A stretch of 37,185 bases of DNA. Origin: Lactococcus cremoris subsp. cremoris NBRC 100676 (GTDB lineage: Bacteria > Bacillota > Bacilli > Lactobacillales > Streptococcaceae). The position numbers and the translations under genes were made by a program. The stretch is from NCBI RefSeq assembly GCF_001591705.1, contig NZ_BCVK01000020.1, positions 1 through 37,185 on the forward strand, in the 5' to 3' direction. Below, piece after piece: positions 19,914 to 28,619 of this stretch. The stretch's first letter is position 1. The number at the start of each line of letters is the position of its first letter. The notes beneath the pieces are model-generated. The model saw nothing but the letters and a program-made list of their open reading frames with translations. It made no database searches and was not told where the DNA came from.

Positions 19914-20372
19914 GTGGCTTTATCTAAATTAGATAATCTATATCGTGCAGTCATTCTCGACCATTCATCAAATCCGCGTCATGCTGGTGAATTACATACA
20001 GGTTGTATGATTGATCTTAATAATCCAACTTGTGGAGATGTCATTCGACTGACTGTTGAATTTGAAGGAGATGTGATTTCAAACATTGCCTTTAGCGGTC
20101 ATGGTTGCACAATTTCAACAGCTTCAGCCTCAATGATGACAGTGGCAGTTCTTGGAAAAACCAAAGAAGAAGCCAAAGAGTTGGCAACTATTTTTTCAGC
20201 AATGGTAACAGGAGAAACTGACGAACGTCAAGAAGCACTTGGAGATGCTCAATTTCTTGCGGGTGTCAGTAAATTTCCAGCTCGGGTAAAATGTTCAACC
20301 CTAGCTTGGAATGCTCTAAAAAAAGCCATTGATTTTGGTGAAGCACAAGAAACAGTAATTCATGGTGAATAG
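19914..20372 (+). CDS. sufU: Fe-S assembly sulfurtransferase SufU
   Basis: Zinc-dependent IscU-like protein that accepts persulfide sulfur from SufS, 152 aa. The cysteines C40 (NPTCGD, with D42), C65 (GHGCTIS) and C127 (RVKCSTLAW) are the conserved zinc/catalytic set. The insertion between C65 and C127 that separates SufU from IscU is present. The start is GTG at 19914 with a weak GAAAG site upstream; no ATG fits. It is flanked on both sides by dispersed repeats, sitting between the membrane-protein gene and sufB. Confidence 0.95.
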   Translation: MALSKLDNLYRAVILDHSSNPRHAGELHTGCMIDLNNPTCGDVIRLTVEFEGDVISNIAFSGHGCTISTASASMMTVAVLGKTKEEAKELATIFSAMVTGETDERQEALGDAQFLAGVSKFPARVKCSTLAWNALKKAIDFGEAQETVIHGE

Positions 20373-20376
20373 CTAA

Positions 20377-20436
20377 AATTTACTGACAGATTTTTTATCA
20401 GTAAATTAAAGACTTGTCAGCTAGGCTGAAAAGTCT
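20377..20436 (+). repeat. Two hairpins between sufU and sufB
   Basis: AATTTACTGA (20377-20386) with TCAGTAAATT (20398-20407) is a dispersed-repeat copy. A second, different hairpin follows: AGACTT-g-TCAGC (20410-20421), loop TAG, GCTGA-a-AAGTCT (20425-20436). Neither ends in a T run, so read-through into sufB is expected. Confidence 0.7.
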
Positions 20437-20467
20437 GTCAATAATAAAATGCCAAAGAGGAAGAAAA

Positions 20468-21880
20468 ATGACAGAAAATAGTACACAAGAAGTTGTCAAA
20501 GACCTCGAAGAATATAAATTTGGATTTCATGATAATGCAGAACTTGAATTCACAACCGGTTTAGGCTTGACCGAGGAAGTCATTCGCGAAATTTCTGAAA
20601 CTAAAAACGAGCCTGAATGGATGTTAGAATTTCGCTTAAAATCTTTTGAAGCTTTTAAAAAGCTAGACATGCCAAAATGGGGACCAGATTTATCTGGTAT
20701 TGATTTTAATGATATCGTTTATTATCAAAAACCATCAGCAAAAGCGGCTCGTTCTTGGGAGGATGTTCCTCAAGAAATCAAAGATACTTTTGAAAAAATT
20801 GGTATTCCAGAGGCTGAACGTTCATACTTAGCAGGAGCCTCAGCCCAATATGAATCAGAAGTTGTTTATCATAATATGAAAGATGAATTTGAAAAATTAG
20901 GAATTATTTTCACTGACACTGATTCAGGCTTACGTGATTATCCAGAAATTTTCAAAAAATATTTCAGCAAACTTGTTCCGCCAACTGACAACAAATTAGC
21001 AGCTTTAAATTCTGCTGTCTGGTCTGGAGGTTCATTTGTCTACGTTCCTAAAGGAGTCAAATGTGAGATTCCTATTCAAGCTTATTTCCGTATTAATAAC
21101 GAAAAATCAGGGCAGTTTGAGCGGACATTGATTATTGTTGAAGAAGGAGCCTCTATTCAATATGTTGAAGGATGTACTGCCCCAACTTATTCTGCGAGCT
21201 CACTTCATGCGGCAGTCGTTGAAATCTTTGTTGAAGAGGGTGGCTACATGCGCTACTCTACCATTCAAAACTGGTCAGATAATGTTTATAACTTGGTGAC
21301 TAAACGTGCGGCTGCAGAAAAAAATGCAACCGTTGAATGGATTGATGGGAATCTTGGTTCAAAAGTATCCATGAAATATCCTGCTGTGCATTTAAATGGG
21401 CCAGGAGCGCGTGGAACAATGCTTTCAATCGCTTTTGCTGGAGCAAATCAAAATCAAGATACAGGTGCTAAAATGATTCATAATGCACCAAATACTTCAA
21501 GCTCAATTATTTCAAAATCAATTGCCAAAAATGGTGGAGCAGTCAATTATCGCGGGCAAGTTACTTTTGGGAAAAATTCTAAAAAATCAGCTTCTCATAT
21601 TGAATGTGACACAATTTTGATGGACGACTTATCAAAATCAGATACCGTTCCATTCAATGAAATTCACAATTCACAAGTTGCCTTAGAGCATGAAGCGAAA
21701 GTTTCAAAAATTTCTGAAGAACAACTTTATTACTTGATGAGTCGTGGATTGACAGAAAAAGAAGCCACAGATATGATTGTCATGGGATTCATTGAACCAT
21801 TTACCAAGGAATTACCAATGGAATATGCTGTTGAATTAAATCGTTTGATTTCTTATTCAATGGAAGGTTCTATCGGGTAA
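20468..21880 (+). CDS. sufB: Fe-S cluster assembly protein SufB
   Basis: Core scaffold protein of SufBCD on which the cluster is built, 470 aa. Features are [39 protein letters not shown] (conserved cysteine), the beta-helix core, and the C-terminal [10 protein letters not shown] and [20 protein letters not shown]. The start is the ATG at 20468 after GAGGAAG; the frame is open further upstream, but that stretch lies in the repeat region and has no start signal. Last gene of the operon, followed by a terminator. Confidence 0.97.
   Translation: MTENSTQEVVKDLEEYKFGFHDNAELEFTTGLGLTEEVIREISETKNEPEWMLEFRLKSFEAFKKLDMPKWGPDLSGIDFNDIVYYQKPSAKAARSWEDVPQEIKDTFEKIGIPEAERSYLAGASAQYESEVVYHNMKDEFEKLGIIFTDTDSGLRDYPEIFKKYFSKLVPPTDNKLAALNSAVWSGGSFVYVPKGVKCEIPIQAYFRINNEKSGQFERTLIIVEEGASIQYVEGCTAPTYSASSLHAAVVEIFVEEGGYMRYSTIQNWSDNVYNLVTKRAAAEKNATVEWIDGNLGSKVSMKYPAVHLNGPGARGTMLSIAFAGANQNQDTGAKMIHNAPNTSSSIISKSIAKNGGAVNYRGQVTFGKNSKKSASHIECDTILMDDLSKSDTVPFNEIHNSQVALEHEAKVSKISEEQLYYLMSRGLTEKEATDMIVMGFIEPFTKELPMEYAVELNRLISYSMEGSIG
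21407..21413 (+). other. Chi site GCGCGTG
   Basis: Exact match to the 7-base Chi sequence of Lactococcus lactis, inside sufB. Two more + strand copies occur at 18280-18286 (sufS) and 24187-24193 (esaA). None was noticed on the minus strand. Confidence 0.6.
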
Positions 21881-21932
21881 AATTCCCAAAAATCAGTACA
21901 AGTTACAGATTTATAATTTTAAAAATACTATT

Positions 21933-21967
21933 AAACGTTTCTTTATTAATAAGAAGCGTTTTTTTGT
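21933..21967 (+). terminator. Terminator of the suf operon
   Basis: AAACGTTTCTT (21933-21943), loop TATTAAT, AAGAAGCGTTT (21951-21961, one T-G pair) and a T run. It lies in the 347-bp gap between sufB and esxA; the rest of that gap holds the esxA promoter at 22105. Confidence 0.8.
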
Positions 21968-22104
21968 TGTTATCAAACCATTTGGGAAAATAGTAAGAAG
22001 TGGCAAATAAGAATATCGGTAAAGAAAGCATCAAAAAGTAATGTAATAGAAATTATTTGTCTGTTTTAGTTCTTTTAGTTTTCGTTTTAAGAACAAAAAA
22101 ATTA

Positions 22105-22133
22105 TTGACATAACAAATCCGTTGTGATAAAAT
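22105..22133 (+). promoter_or_regulatory. Promoter of the esxA locus
   Basis: TTGACA (22105-22110), 17-bp spacer, TAAAAT (22128-22133) with TGA in front (extended -10). This is one of the best promoter matches in the window. It leaves a 5' leader of about 88 nt. Confidence 0.85.
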
Positions 22134-22227
22134 AAACTTGTAAAAAATTGGGGGTCTATATAACATATTTGTTAGAAAATGAGTTGTATTGATTACAAAA
22201 ACATTAATTTTTTAAGGAGAATTTAAA

Positions 22228-22518
22228 ATGGGAGCTATTTCCGTAACGCCTGCTGAGCTAAAACACCAAGCACAAGTTTACATTCAATCTAAAGAGCAAA
22301 TTGAACAAGCCATTCAACGAGTGAATTCTATGAATTCTACAATTGCTGAAGAGTGGAAAGGTCAAGCCTTTCAAGCATACTTAGAACAATATAATCAATT
22401 AGAACAAAATGTTCGTAAATTTGAAGAATTGCTCGAAAGTATCAACCAACAGTTGAATAAATATGCTGATACTGTTGAAGAACGCGATGCACAAGATGCT
22501 CAAAGTTTTGGATTTTAA
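22228..22518 (+). CDS. esxA: WXG100-family protein (EsxA-like type VII secretion substrate)
   Basis: Small helical-hairpin protein of 96 aa exported by type VII (ESX) secretion systems and often needed for their function. W43-K44-G45 in IAEEWKGQAFQAY marks the turn between two amphipathic helices, as in WXG100 proteins. The C-terminal YxxxD/E export motif is not clear (the sequence has YADTVEERD near residue 79). No signal peptide. The start ATG follows AAGGAG. It is first in the locus, has a strong promoter, and is followed by a terminator that would keep its expression above that of the later genes. The ATPase essC needed for export is absent from the window. Confidence 0.88.
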   Translation: MGAISVTPAELKHQAQVYIQSKEQIEQAIQRVNSMNSTIAEEWKGQAFQAYLEQYNQLEQNVRKFEELLESINQQLNKYADTVEERDAQDAQSFGF

Positions 22519-22522
22519 TGAT

Positions 22523-22546
22523 GAGCACCCCCTGCGGTGCTCTTTT
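22523..22546 (+). terminator. Terminator between esxA and essA
   Basis: GAGCACC, 6-nt loop, GGTGCTC followed by TTTTATTT. It is GC-rich for this genome and 4 bases after the esxA stop. Probably partial, since no separate promoter for essA is evident. Confidence 0.75.
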
Positions 22547-22625
22547 ATTTTGGCTCTTTCTAAAGGTAGATATGAAAAGGGGCAAGGAGTATAGGGCCTC
22601 ATAAACCTTATTTTATGGAGATTAA

Positions 22626-23096
22626 ATGAAAAAACGAAAAGTATTTTTAATATTTAGTGGACTATTCTTGTTTTTTTATAGTCCTTTTGTTGTTTTAGCT
22701 GATAGTGATGGAAGTTTACAGCTTAACTCTGACATGATTACTACTCAATCAGGAGCTGGTTCTAGTACCTCAGATTTTGCTATTCGCTCTCAACTTTTCT
22801 CAAAAGATTTAGATAAGAAAACACAAGAAAAAGCCAGAAATACTGAAGAAGCAACAAAGCATGTTAATGATATAGACTTCAGTAAAAAAAGTCAAAATAA
22901 ACTCTATAAAACGAATTATCAAAGTCTTAAAACGAAATTATTTAGAGATTATAGTCAGACAAATGTAGCATCAACTGAATCGAAGAAAGACTCTAAGAAT
23001 AATGGAATGTTAATACTTTTACTTCTGACATTACCATTAATGATTTTAACCGGATATGTTGCTAGAAGTTTGACACGTAGAAAGAGAAGGAAATAA
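22626..23096 (+). CDS. essA: Type VII secretion protein EssA
   Basis: Membrane component of type VIIb secretion systems, 156 aa. It has an N-terminal signal peptide (residues 1 to about 25, VFLIFSGLFLFFYSPFVVLA then DSDGS), an extracytoplasmic middle part with LQLNSDMITTQSGAG, and one C-terminal transmembrane helix (GMLILLLLTLPLMILTGYVA) ending in a basic tail RSLTRRKRRK. This layout and its position after esxA match EssA; sequence conservation in the family is low. Start ATG after GGAG. Its stop overlaps the ATG of the next, broken gene. Confidence 0.78.
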   Translation: MKKRKVFLIFSGLFLFFYSPFVVLADSDGSLQLNSDMITTQSGAGSSTSDFAIRSQLFSKDLDKKTQEKARNTEEATKHVNDIDFSKKSQNKLYKTNYQSLKTKLFRDYSQTNVASTESKKDSKNNGMLILLLLTLPLMILTGYVARSLTRRKRRK

Positions 23097-23463
23097 TGAA
23101 AGACTGACGTTAAGTCTTCTGACGGGATGTAAAGGATCCAAAAATATTCAAGGTACTTGGCATGCTCAAAATGGTGATGAAAGAAATTTAACTCTTAAAT
23201 TTACTGACAAGAAAGTAATGATAGAGGGAGATGAGTACAAATATACTCAAAATGCGATTGGAATAGAAAATGGCATAAGGTATTATGGAATAGAAGAAAA
23301 TGGAAAAAATTATAGTATTATCTTTCCAGAAAAAGATAAAAATATTGCTCTGATGATTGAACCAGAATCAACAGATAATTATTTCCGAGGAACACTGATA
23401 TTTGCAATGAACAAAAAAGAAAATCCCAGTTATAGTGAATATGCAGAGCGATATATAAACTAA
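23096..23463 (+). pseudogene. Small lipoprotein gene with damaged start
   Basis: An ATG at 23096, overlapping the essA stop and preceded by AGAAGGA, reads only ATG AAA GAC TGA. One base out of phase, the frame runs L-T-L-S-L-L-T-G-C-K-G-S (a lipobox, LTGC) and continues to 23463 through GTWHAQNGDERNLTLKFTDKK and MIEGDEYKYTQNAIGIENG. So the start codon and the lipoprotein signal are out of frame. Restoring one base gives only about 11 residues before the cysteine, so more of the signal peptide may also be lost. The internal ATG at 23218 could at most make an unanchored 81-aa fragment. Function is unknown; such small lipoproteins occur in several type VIIb loci. Confidence 0.65.
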
Positions 23464-23525
23464 ATGATATTTAAATTCTTATTATTTTTTACGAGAAACG
23501 ACTATCTGAGGAAGAGGAAAGTTTT

Positions 23526-25526
23526 ATGAATAAACAATTAGATAAAAAAATGAAAAAAAGACATTGGATAATTATTACATCCTTACTTGTCGCTCTTATC
23601 GCCCTTTTAGGCGTCTTTGTTTACTTGACTATTAGAACTAAAAAGAAAGAAGTTGTTGCAAAACCAACGATTGCCCTTGTTAATGAGGACACTGCTTCAA
23701 GTTTTAATAAAAAAGACTATAACTTTGGGAAAGATTTTGTAAGTTTGGTATCTGGAGATTCTAAATATAACTGGCAAGTGGTATCTCGTTCTGTAGCTGA
23801 CCGTGCTTATGCAGATAAATCAGTTGATGCGGTGATTTATATTCCACAAGCTTTTTCACATGATATTTTGACTTTGGAAGATATTAATCCAATCAAATCA
23901 CAAGTTAATTATAAGTTGCAGTTTAGTCAATCTGCTTTGTCACAAAATGTGCTAAATGATAAAATTACGAGTGTTTTGAAAGATTTCAATCAAAACATTG
24001 TTAAAATGTACTATGCTTCTGTGGCAGGTAATATCTCAGAAGCACAGAATAATATGAATGATGTGATTACGAATCAAGGAAATGTCTTAACTAATCTGTC
24101 TAATGATGTCTATGGTCCTTTTCAGTCAACAACACAAAATTATTCTTCTGTTATTTCTGCTGCCAATGGCTTGAAATCAGAAAATAGCGCGTGGATTTCG
24201 TCTCAAAATAGTTTTACAAAATCTACTCAGTCAATGCTTGATTCCACAAGCAAAACATTTACAAGCCAATTAACGGGTTTGAAACAGTATTTTGATACAC
24301 AAAAACAAATTGCTGATGTCAATCTTAAAAATGGTAATAAAGGAATTACTGATCAATCGGAAGATGACCAAAAAGTGTATTTTAAACAGTTTGATGATTT
24401 ACACTCTGGTACGCTCAATAATCTCTTTAATTTCTATAAAAAAGATGATTCAAGCGAAAAAGGTGTCTTAACTAATCTGCAAAATCAAGTGAAGGATTAT
24501 AATACGCTAATTACGGGAGTTCATGATGATATTAATAGCCAAATTGATAGTCTCACAGCTAACCGAGATCATTTAATTGATTTGGAAAACAAACTTTACA
24601 CACAATTTTTTGCTCAAACTAACCCAGACTTAAATAATTCAAACTTCAATGATTCAAAAATAGCAAGTGATTACCAAAAGGACGAAAATGCAAGGGAGGC
24701 TCTTGCTCAAAACTTAATAAGTTCATTTGGGCAAACTGATAGCTTTGGCTCAACCGATTATATGGACAAATTAAATGATTCAGTGTCCAACATCGCGTGG
24801 ACAAGTCAAGATTATTCAGCTTTGTTTACTGCCATGCATAAAAAAGGAATCAGTACAGCTAAATATGAAAATGAACTAGATTTGATTAATCGTTATGGAA
24901 GTGTAAATCCTGGTCTAACACCTGCACAAGCGAAATTTGGTGATGCCCCTTCTAATAATAATACAGAGCAAACTTTTACAAAAAAATTAAAAATTACTGT
25001 ACCTGCAGGTGTAAATTATTCTCTTAATCTCAACTATCCAGCTGATGTGCAAGTCACATATGATGTCAATTCTTCCGTTGATAATAAAGAGGCTAAAATT
25101 ATAGAAACTGCAGGGACTGATGATCTCACACTTTATAACAAAGATCATATCACGACTAATCCCGATGGTACAACAAAAAATGAAGATAATACTTCTGTTG
25201 CTACATTCACCATTCAATATAATGTTTCTTTAGGGCAAACTACAGGAGCTAAGGTGAAATTTTCGTGGGGTGAAACGGGGAATGAAAATGTTACTTCTGA
25301 AAAGTACATACTTTGTCCAGCAAATGAAATTTCAGAATATCTAGGAGGAAATAATTTTGGAGATATTGCAGAACTATTAAGCCAAATTGATGATACTGCT
25401 AATCTGATTACTTGGATTTATGGAAAACCAAACTATGATTTGGACGATATGTTAAGAAAACTTCCAAATTCTGCAACCCTTGAAGATTTTAAAAATTTAT
25501 CTAAAGAGACCCGAATTGCTAGTTGA
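23526..25526 (+). pseudogene. esaA: Type VII secretion protein EsaA (YueB/Pip-like), 3' end cut off by IS982
   Basis: Large membrane component of type VIIb systems; relatives YueB of Bacillus and Pip of Lactococcus are phage receptors. The N-terminus has one transmembrane helix (WIIITSLLVALIALLGVFVYL, residues 19-39 approximately) followed by PTIALVNEDTASSFNKKDYNFGKDF, typical of EsaA/YhgE proteins. A long extracellular coiled region rich in Asn, Ser and Gln follows. Native sequence ends at residue 661; the last five residues (TRIAS) and the stop are encoded by the left end of IS982. Full EsaA proteins are about 1000 aa and end in a bundle of membrane helices, absent here. Start ATG after GAGGAAAG. 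The product would be a single-pass remnant, probably non-functional for secretion. Confidence 0.85.
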
Positions 25527-26517
25527 TTATTTAGGCATGACTTGATACCCGATAGAATATCTTAAAGTCTCTGGTTCCAGTGATTTAGCTGATTTTAACA
25601 GTAAAGAATACGCTAAAAGTATCATCTCTAATTTCAATTGAAAACCTTGAGGCGAACGACTTTTACAACGCTCAGCTCCTAGATTTGTCAAAAAAGAGAA
25701 AACTCGCTCAATCACTTTTCTACGTTTTGAAAAATTAGGGAAAAGGATTTTCTTTTGCTTCATGTTCTTCCTGACAGGTGTCATTAGATCAATTCCTTTT
25801 AATTTCAGCCTATCATGCAGTGACTGACCTAGATATCCCATATCTCCAAGGACTGTTGGTGTCCCAAATTGACTCAACACTTCCTCGGTCATTGAACTAT
25901 CAGCCATTGAAGCAGGAGTAATTGTGTAGTCTATGACATAGCCTGATTCACTGACTAAAGCATGACATTTACATCCATAGAAGTACTGTCCCTTTGTAGC
26001 ATTGTAGCCAACATTTGCATAATCTCCAAGACCTTTGCTTCTGAAATTACGAATAGGCTGACACAAAGGAATGGGGAAGCTGTCAATAATGGATACACTA
26101 ATTCCTTCAACCTCTTTAAAGACGAGTGCTTGGCGAATGACTTGGATACTCGGTAAGAGGGCATTACAACGGCAGACAAAGCGAGAATATTCTAGGAAAT
26201 TAGGAAATAAACTTTGAGCCAATTGGTGCTTAGCTTTAAGCGTTTCACTAAAATGCAGTACGCCCCATAGGTAACAAGCGATAACTAAGCAATCTGATGT
26301 TGCGAGATGGACGTTCTTTCGGTTTTGAACCTCAAGGGGAACCCTCGTTTGATAAAGCGTCTCAATGGTTGTCAGTAAATAAACAAAAACTTTTGGAAGT
26401 GTCCTGAACTGTGCTATTATAAGTCATATAAGTCGTGCGCTTTCTAATGCTTAGTGCTTTAAGATTAGGATAGCACGACTTATTTATTTTCCAATGAAAT
26501 TAACTAGCAATTCGGGT
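25509..26517 (-). mobile_element. IS982 insertion sequence
   Basis: About 1009 bp bounded by inverted ends ACCCGAATTGCTAGTT (25509-25524) and AACTAGCAATTCGGGT (26502-26517), the IS982 termini. It carries one transposase gene on the minus strand. The bases flanking the two ends (AAAGAG on the left, ATAATT on the right) show no target-site duplication, consistent with a deletion or recombination that also removed the rest of the type VII locus. Confidence 0.92.
25527..26427 (-). pseudogene. IS982 transposase (DDE type), N-terminal frameshift
   Basis: The minus-strand frame matches IS982 transposase from KVFVYLLTTIETLYQTRVPL through SVSIIDSFPIPLCQPIRNFRS, YGCKCHALV and TVLGDMGYLGQ (catalytic Asp region) to SIGYQVMPK. 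It is open back to 26423, where an in-frame TGA stops it, and contains no ATG or GTG before that. The obvious start ATG at 26427 is one base out of phase; removing one T from CACTTCC would give a continuous protein of about 299 aa, close to the known size. The only usable in-frame start is the TTG at 26222, giving 231 aa without the N-terminus. The copy is probably inactive, unless frameshifting restores it. Confidence 0.75.
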
Positions 26518-26522
26518 ATAAT
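26494..26522 (+). promoter_or_regulatory. Possible hybrid promoter across the right end of IS982
   Basis: TATAAT (26517-26522) is made of the last base of the IS plus flanking DNA. ATGAAA (26494-26499, 4 of 6 to consensus) lies 17 bp upstream within the IS. It would read toward bioY. Confidence 0.4.
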
Positions 26523-26532
26523 TTTAAAAACA

Positions 26533-26560
26533 GTTAACCAAAATTTGATTATAGGGTTAC
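26533..26560 (+). promoter_or_regulatory. BirA operator upstream of bioY
   Basis: GTTAACC (26533-26539), 15-base spacer, GGTTAC (26555-26560): the GTTAACC-N15-GGTTAAC layout of bifunctional BirA operators, with one arm slightly imperfect. The right arm overlaps the -35 region of the -10 TATAAT at 26579-26584. Together with birA as second gene this supports biotin-responsive autorepression. Confidence 0.8.
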
Positions 26561-26578
26561 TATTTGATATGATACCAG

Positions 26579-26584
26579 TATAAT
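26579..26584 (+). promoter_or_regulatory. -10 element of the bioY-birA promoter
   Basis: TATAAT 44 bases before the bioY start; the -35 position (26556-26561, GTTACT) lies inside the BirA operator, so binding would block polymerase. Confidence 0.6.
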
Positions 26585-26627
26585 AAAAAAATCTTTTATT
26601 GTAAAATATAAAATTAGGAGTAACAAC

Positions 26628-27197
26628 ATGACTAACAATCAGAAAGTCAAAACATTAACTTATTCAGCCTTTATGACTGCTTTTATTATTATCTTGGGAT
26701 TTTTACCAGGAATTCCAATTGGTTTTATTCCAGTTTCAATCATTCTTCAGAATATGGGGATAATGATGGCAGGGGGGCTTCTTGGCCCTAAATATGGTAC
26801 AATTTCGGTAGGTGCTTTTCTTGCTTTAGCTTTAATTGGTTTACCTGTTCTGACAGGAGGGAATGGTGGTGCGGCTAGTTTCTTAGGGCCTTCAGGTGGT
26901 TATCGAATAGCCTGGCTCTTTACCCCATTTTTAATTGGCTTTTTCCTAAAGAAATTAAAAATTACGACTTCCCAAAATTGGTTTGGAGAGTTAATAATTG
27001 TTTTATTATTTGGGGTTATTTTTGTGGATTTTGTTGGTGCAATCTGGCTATCTTTTCAATCTAATATTCCACTATTAACTTCTTTAATTTCTAACTTAGT
27101 TTTTATTCCAGGAGACTGTATCAAAGCCATTTTAACGGTCGTCATCGTTCGACGTCTTAGAAAGCAAGGAGGTTTTGAACTTTATTTTAGAAAGTGA
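26628..27197 (+). CDS. bioY: Biotin transporter BioY (ECF S component)
   Basis: Substrate-binding membrane subunit of the energy-coupling factor biotin importer, 189 aa with about six transmembrane helices. Family features are MTAFIIILGFLPGIPIGFIPVS with the PIGFIPVSIILQ loop, AGGLLGPKYGTISVGAFLALALIGLPV, and the biotin-site region GGAASFLGPSGGYRIAWLF. Start ATG after TAGGAG. It needs the shared EcfA/A'/T module encoded elsewhere. The stop TGA is 5 bases before the birA ATG; with the upstream BirA box this is a biotin-regulated pair. Confidence 0.95.
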   Translation: MTNNQKVKTLTYSAFMTAFIIILGFLPGIPIGFIPVSIILQNMGIMMAGGLLGPKYGTISVGAFLALALIGLPVLTGGNGGAASFLGPSGGYRIAWLFTPFLIGFFLKKLKITTSQNWFGELIIVLLFGVIFVDFVGAIWLSFQSNIPLLTSLISNLVFIPGDCIKAILTVVIVRRLRKQGGFELYFRK

Positions 27198-27202
27198 TAG
27201 TT

Positions 27203-28174
27203 ATGCAAACAACAAAACAATTTGTCTTGTTAGAACTTCTTCGGCAAAAAGGAAATTGGGTTTCAGGAGATGAATTAGCAGAAGAGCTAAATATTAGTCG
27301 TGAAAGTATTTGGAAAGCAATCAATACTTTAAAACGTAAAGGAAATCAGATTGTCAGCCGAAAAAATTTAGGATATAAGTATATTGGCAATGAATCATTA
27401 GACGAAGATACGATAAATTTTTATAGTGGAATGAAATTTGAAAATGATATTTTCGTTTTTGATGAAGTGACTTCTACACAGGAAGTGGCAAAACAATATT
27501 TGACGACTCATGAGGTCAAACAGCCGCTTGTTTTTGTTGCGAATAATCAATCTCAAGGACATGGGAGGCGCGGTCGAAAATTTTATTCGCCAAGTGATAC
27601 TGGACTATATTTTAGTCTTATTTTACCTAATCCCAGCCATGATATTTTGAAAATAGGTTTATTGACTACAAGTACTGCTGTTGCCGTGGTCAAAGTACTT
27701 GAAAAATTTTATGAGGATAAAAACTTTAAGTTAAAGTGGGTTAATGATATTTATCTAGATACTTATAAAGTGGGAGGTATTATCACAGAAGCGGCTTTAG
27801 ATTTAGAATCGAGTTCTGCTAGCAATTTTATTATGGGAATTGGCTTAAATTTGGCAACTAAGGAATTTCCAGATGAGTTATTAGGAAAAGTGAAAGGAAT
27901 TAATCCCAATATAAATATAGACCGGAATCAATTGATTGCAGAAATGGCTCAGGAAGTAATTGCTAATTTTTCAAATTATACTCACCCGAACTTGATTGAA
28001 GAATATCGCAAGCGCTCTTTATTAGTCGGAAAAGAGGTTACTTTGAAATTAGGAACGAGTTCTGTCAAAGGAGAAGTACAAGGAATTGCTGATGACGGAA
28101 GTTTAGTACTCAAAGGGGATTCAGGAAAGCTACAATCTTTCACGAGTGGTGAGGTTATAAAAGTTGATTGGTAA
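27203..28174 (+). CDS. birA: Bifunctional biotin-protein ligase and biotin operon repressor BirA
   Basis: Class II biotin ligase of 323 aa: it makes biotinyl-AMP, biotinylates acetyl-CoA or pyruvate carboxylase, and represses biotin genes. Residues 1-60 are a winged helix (VLLELLRQKGNWVSGDELAE, then ISRESIWKAINTLKRKG). The ligase core has STQEVAKQYL, GHGRRGRKFYSP (residues 119-130, nucleotide/biotin loop), KWVNDIYL and GGIITEA. The C-terminal SH3-like domain ends GDSGKLQSFTSGEVIKVDW. The start is the ATG 27203; a GTG three codons earlier overlaps the bioY stop and is an alternative. No strong ribosome-binding site is adjacent, suggesting coupling to bioY. Confidence 0.94.
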   Translation: MQTTKQFVLLELLRQKGNWVSGDELAEELNISRESIWKAINTLKRKGNQIVSRKNLGYKYIGNESLDEDTINFYSGMKFENDIFVFDEVTSTQEVAKQYLTTHEVKQPLVFVANNQSQGHGRRGRKFYSPSDTGLYFSLILPNPSHDILKIGLLTTSTAVAVVKVLEKFYEDKNFKLKWVNDIYLDTYKVGGIITEAALDLESSSASNFIMGIGLNLATKEFPDELLGKVKGINPNINIDRNQLIAEMAQEVIANFSNYTHPNLIEEYRKRSLLVGKEVTLKLGTSSVKGEVQGIADDGSLVLKGDSGKLQSFTSGEVIKVDW

Positions 28175-28194
28175 GAGAAGTAGGAGATATACTA

Positions 28195-28497
28195 TTGGAA
28201 AAAATTTGGGGAAAAGTGGTAGATGATGAGGGAAGATGCAGTCATTACCATCAAGAAAATGATATTGTTGCATTAAAATGTTCTGGCTGTGAAAAATATT
28301 TTTCATGTTATGAATGTCATGACGAACTAGAAAATCATCAATTTGTGGCTACTGAAAAAGAAGATTTTCCAGTACTTTGTGGTCATTGTAAAACAAGGCT
28401 GAATTTTAATGATTATTCACAAGGTTATTGTATCAATTGTAAAGCTGTCTTTAATCCAAATTGTCATCGCCATTGGAAAATTTATTTTAAATCATAA
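28195..28497 (+). CDS. CHY-type zinc-finger protein
   Basis: A 100-aa cysteine- and histidine-rich protein. Potential zinc ligands are CSHYHQENDIVALKCSGC, FSCYECHDELENH, CGHCKTRL, CINCKAVFNPNCHRHW: the pattern of the CHY zinc finger found in small bacterial proteins of unknown role and in eukaryotic RCHY1. The start is TTG 28195, with TAGGAG 8 bases before it; the upstream TTG at 28168 overlaps the birA end and lacks such a site. It follows birA after 20 bases, probably in the same transcript. Redox, metal or tRNA-related roles have been guessed for relatives, but nothing here decides it. Confidence 0.82.
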   Translation: MEKIWGKVVDDEGRCSHYHQENDIVALKCSGCEKYFSCYECHDELENHQFVATEKEDFPVLCGHCKTRLNFNDYSQGYCINCKAVFNPNCHRHWKIYFKS

Positions 28498-28619
28498 ATT
28501 CTTTTTTTTATAAAATTTATCAAAGGTCAAGTTATTCTTGAAGTTTTAATAAATTTTAAATTAATAACAAAGGATATAGGCCGATAAAATGAAGTCTAAA
28601 CAAAGTGTATAATCTAGAT

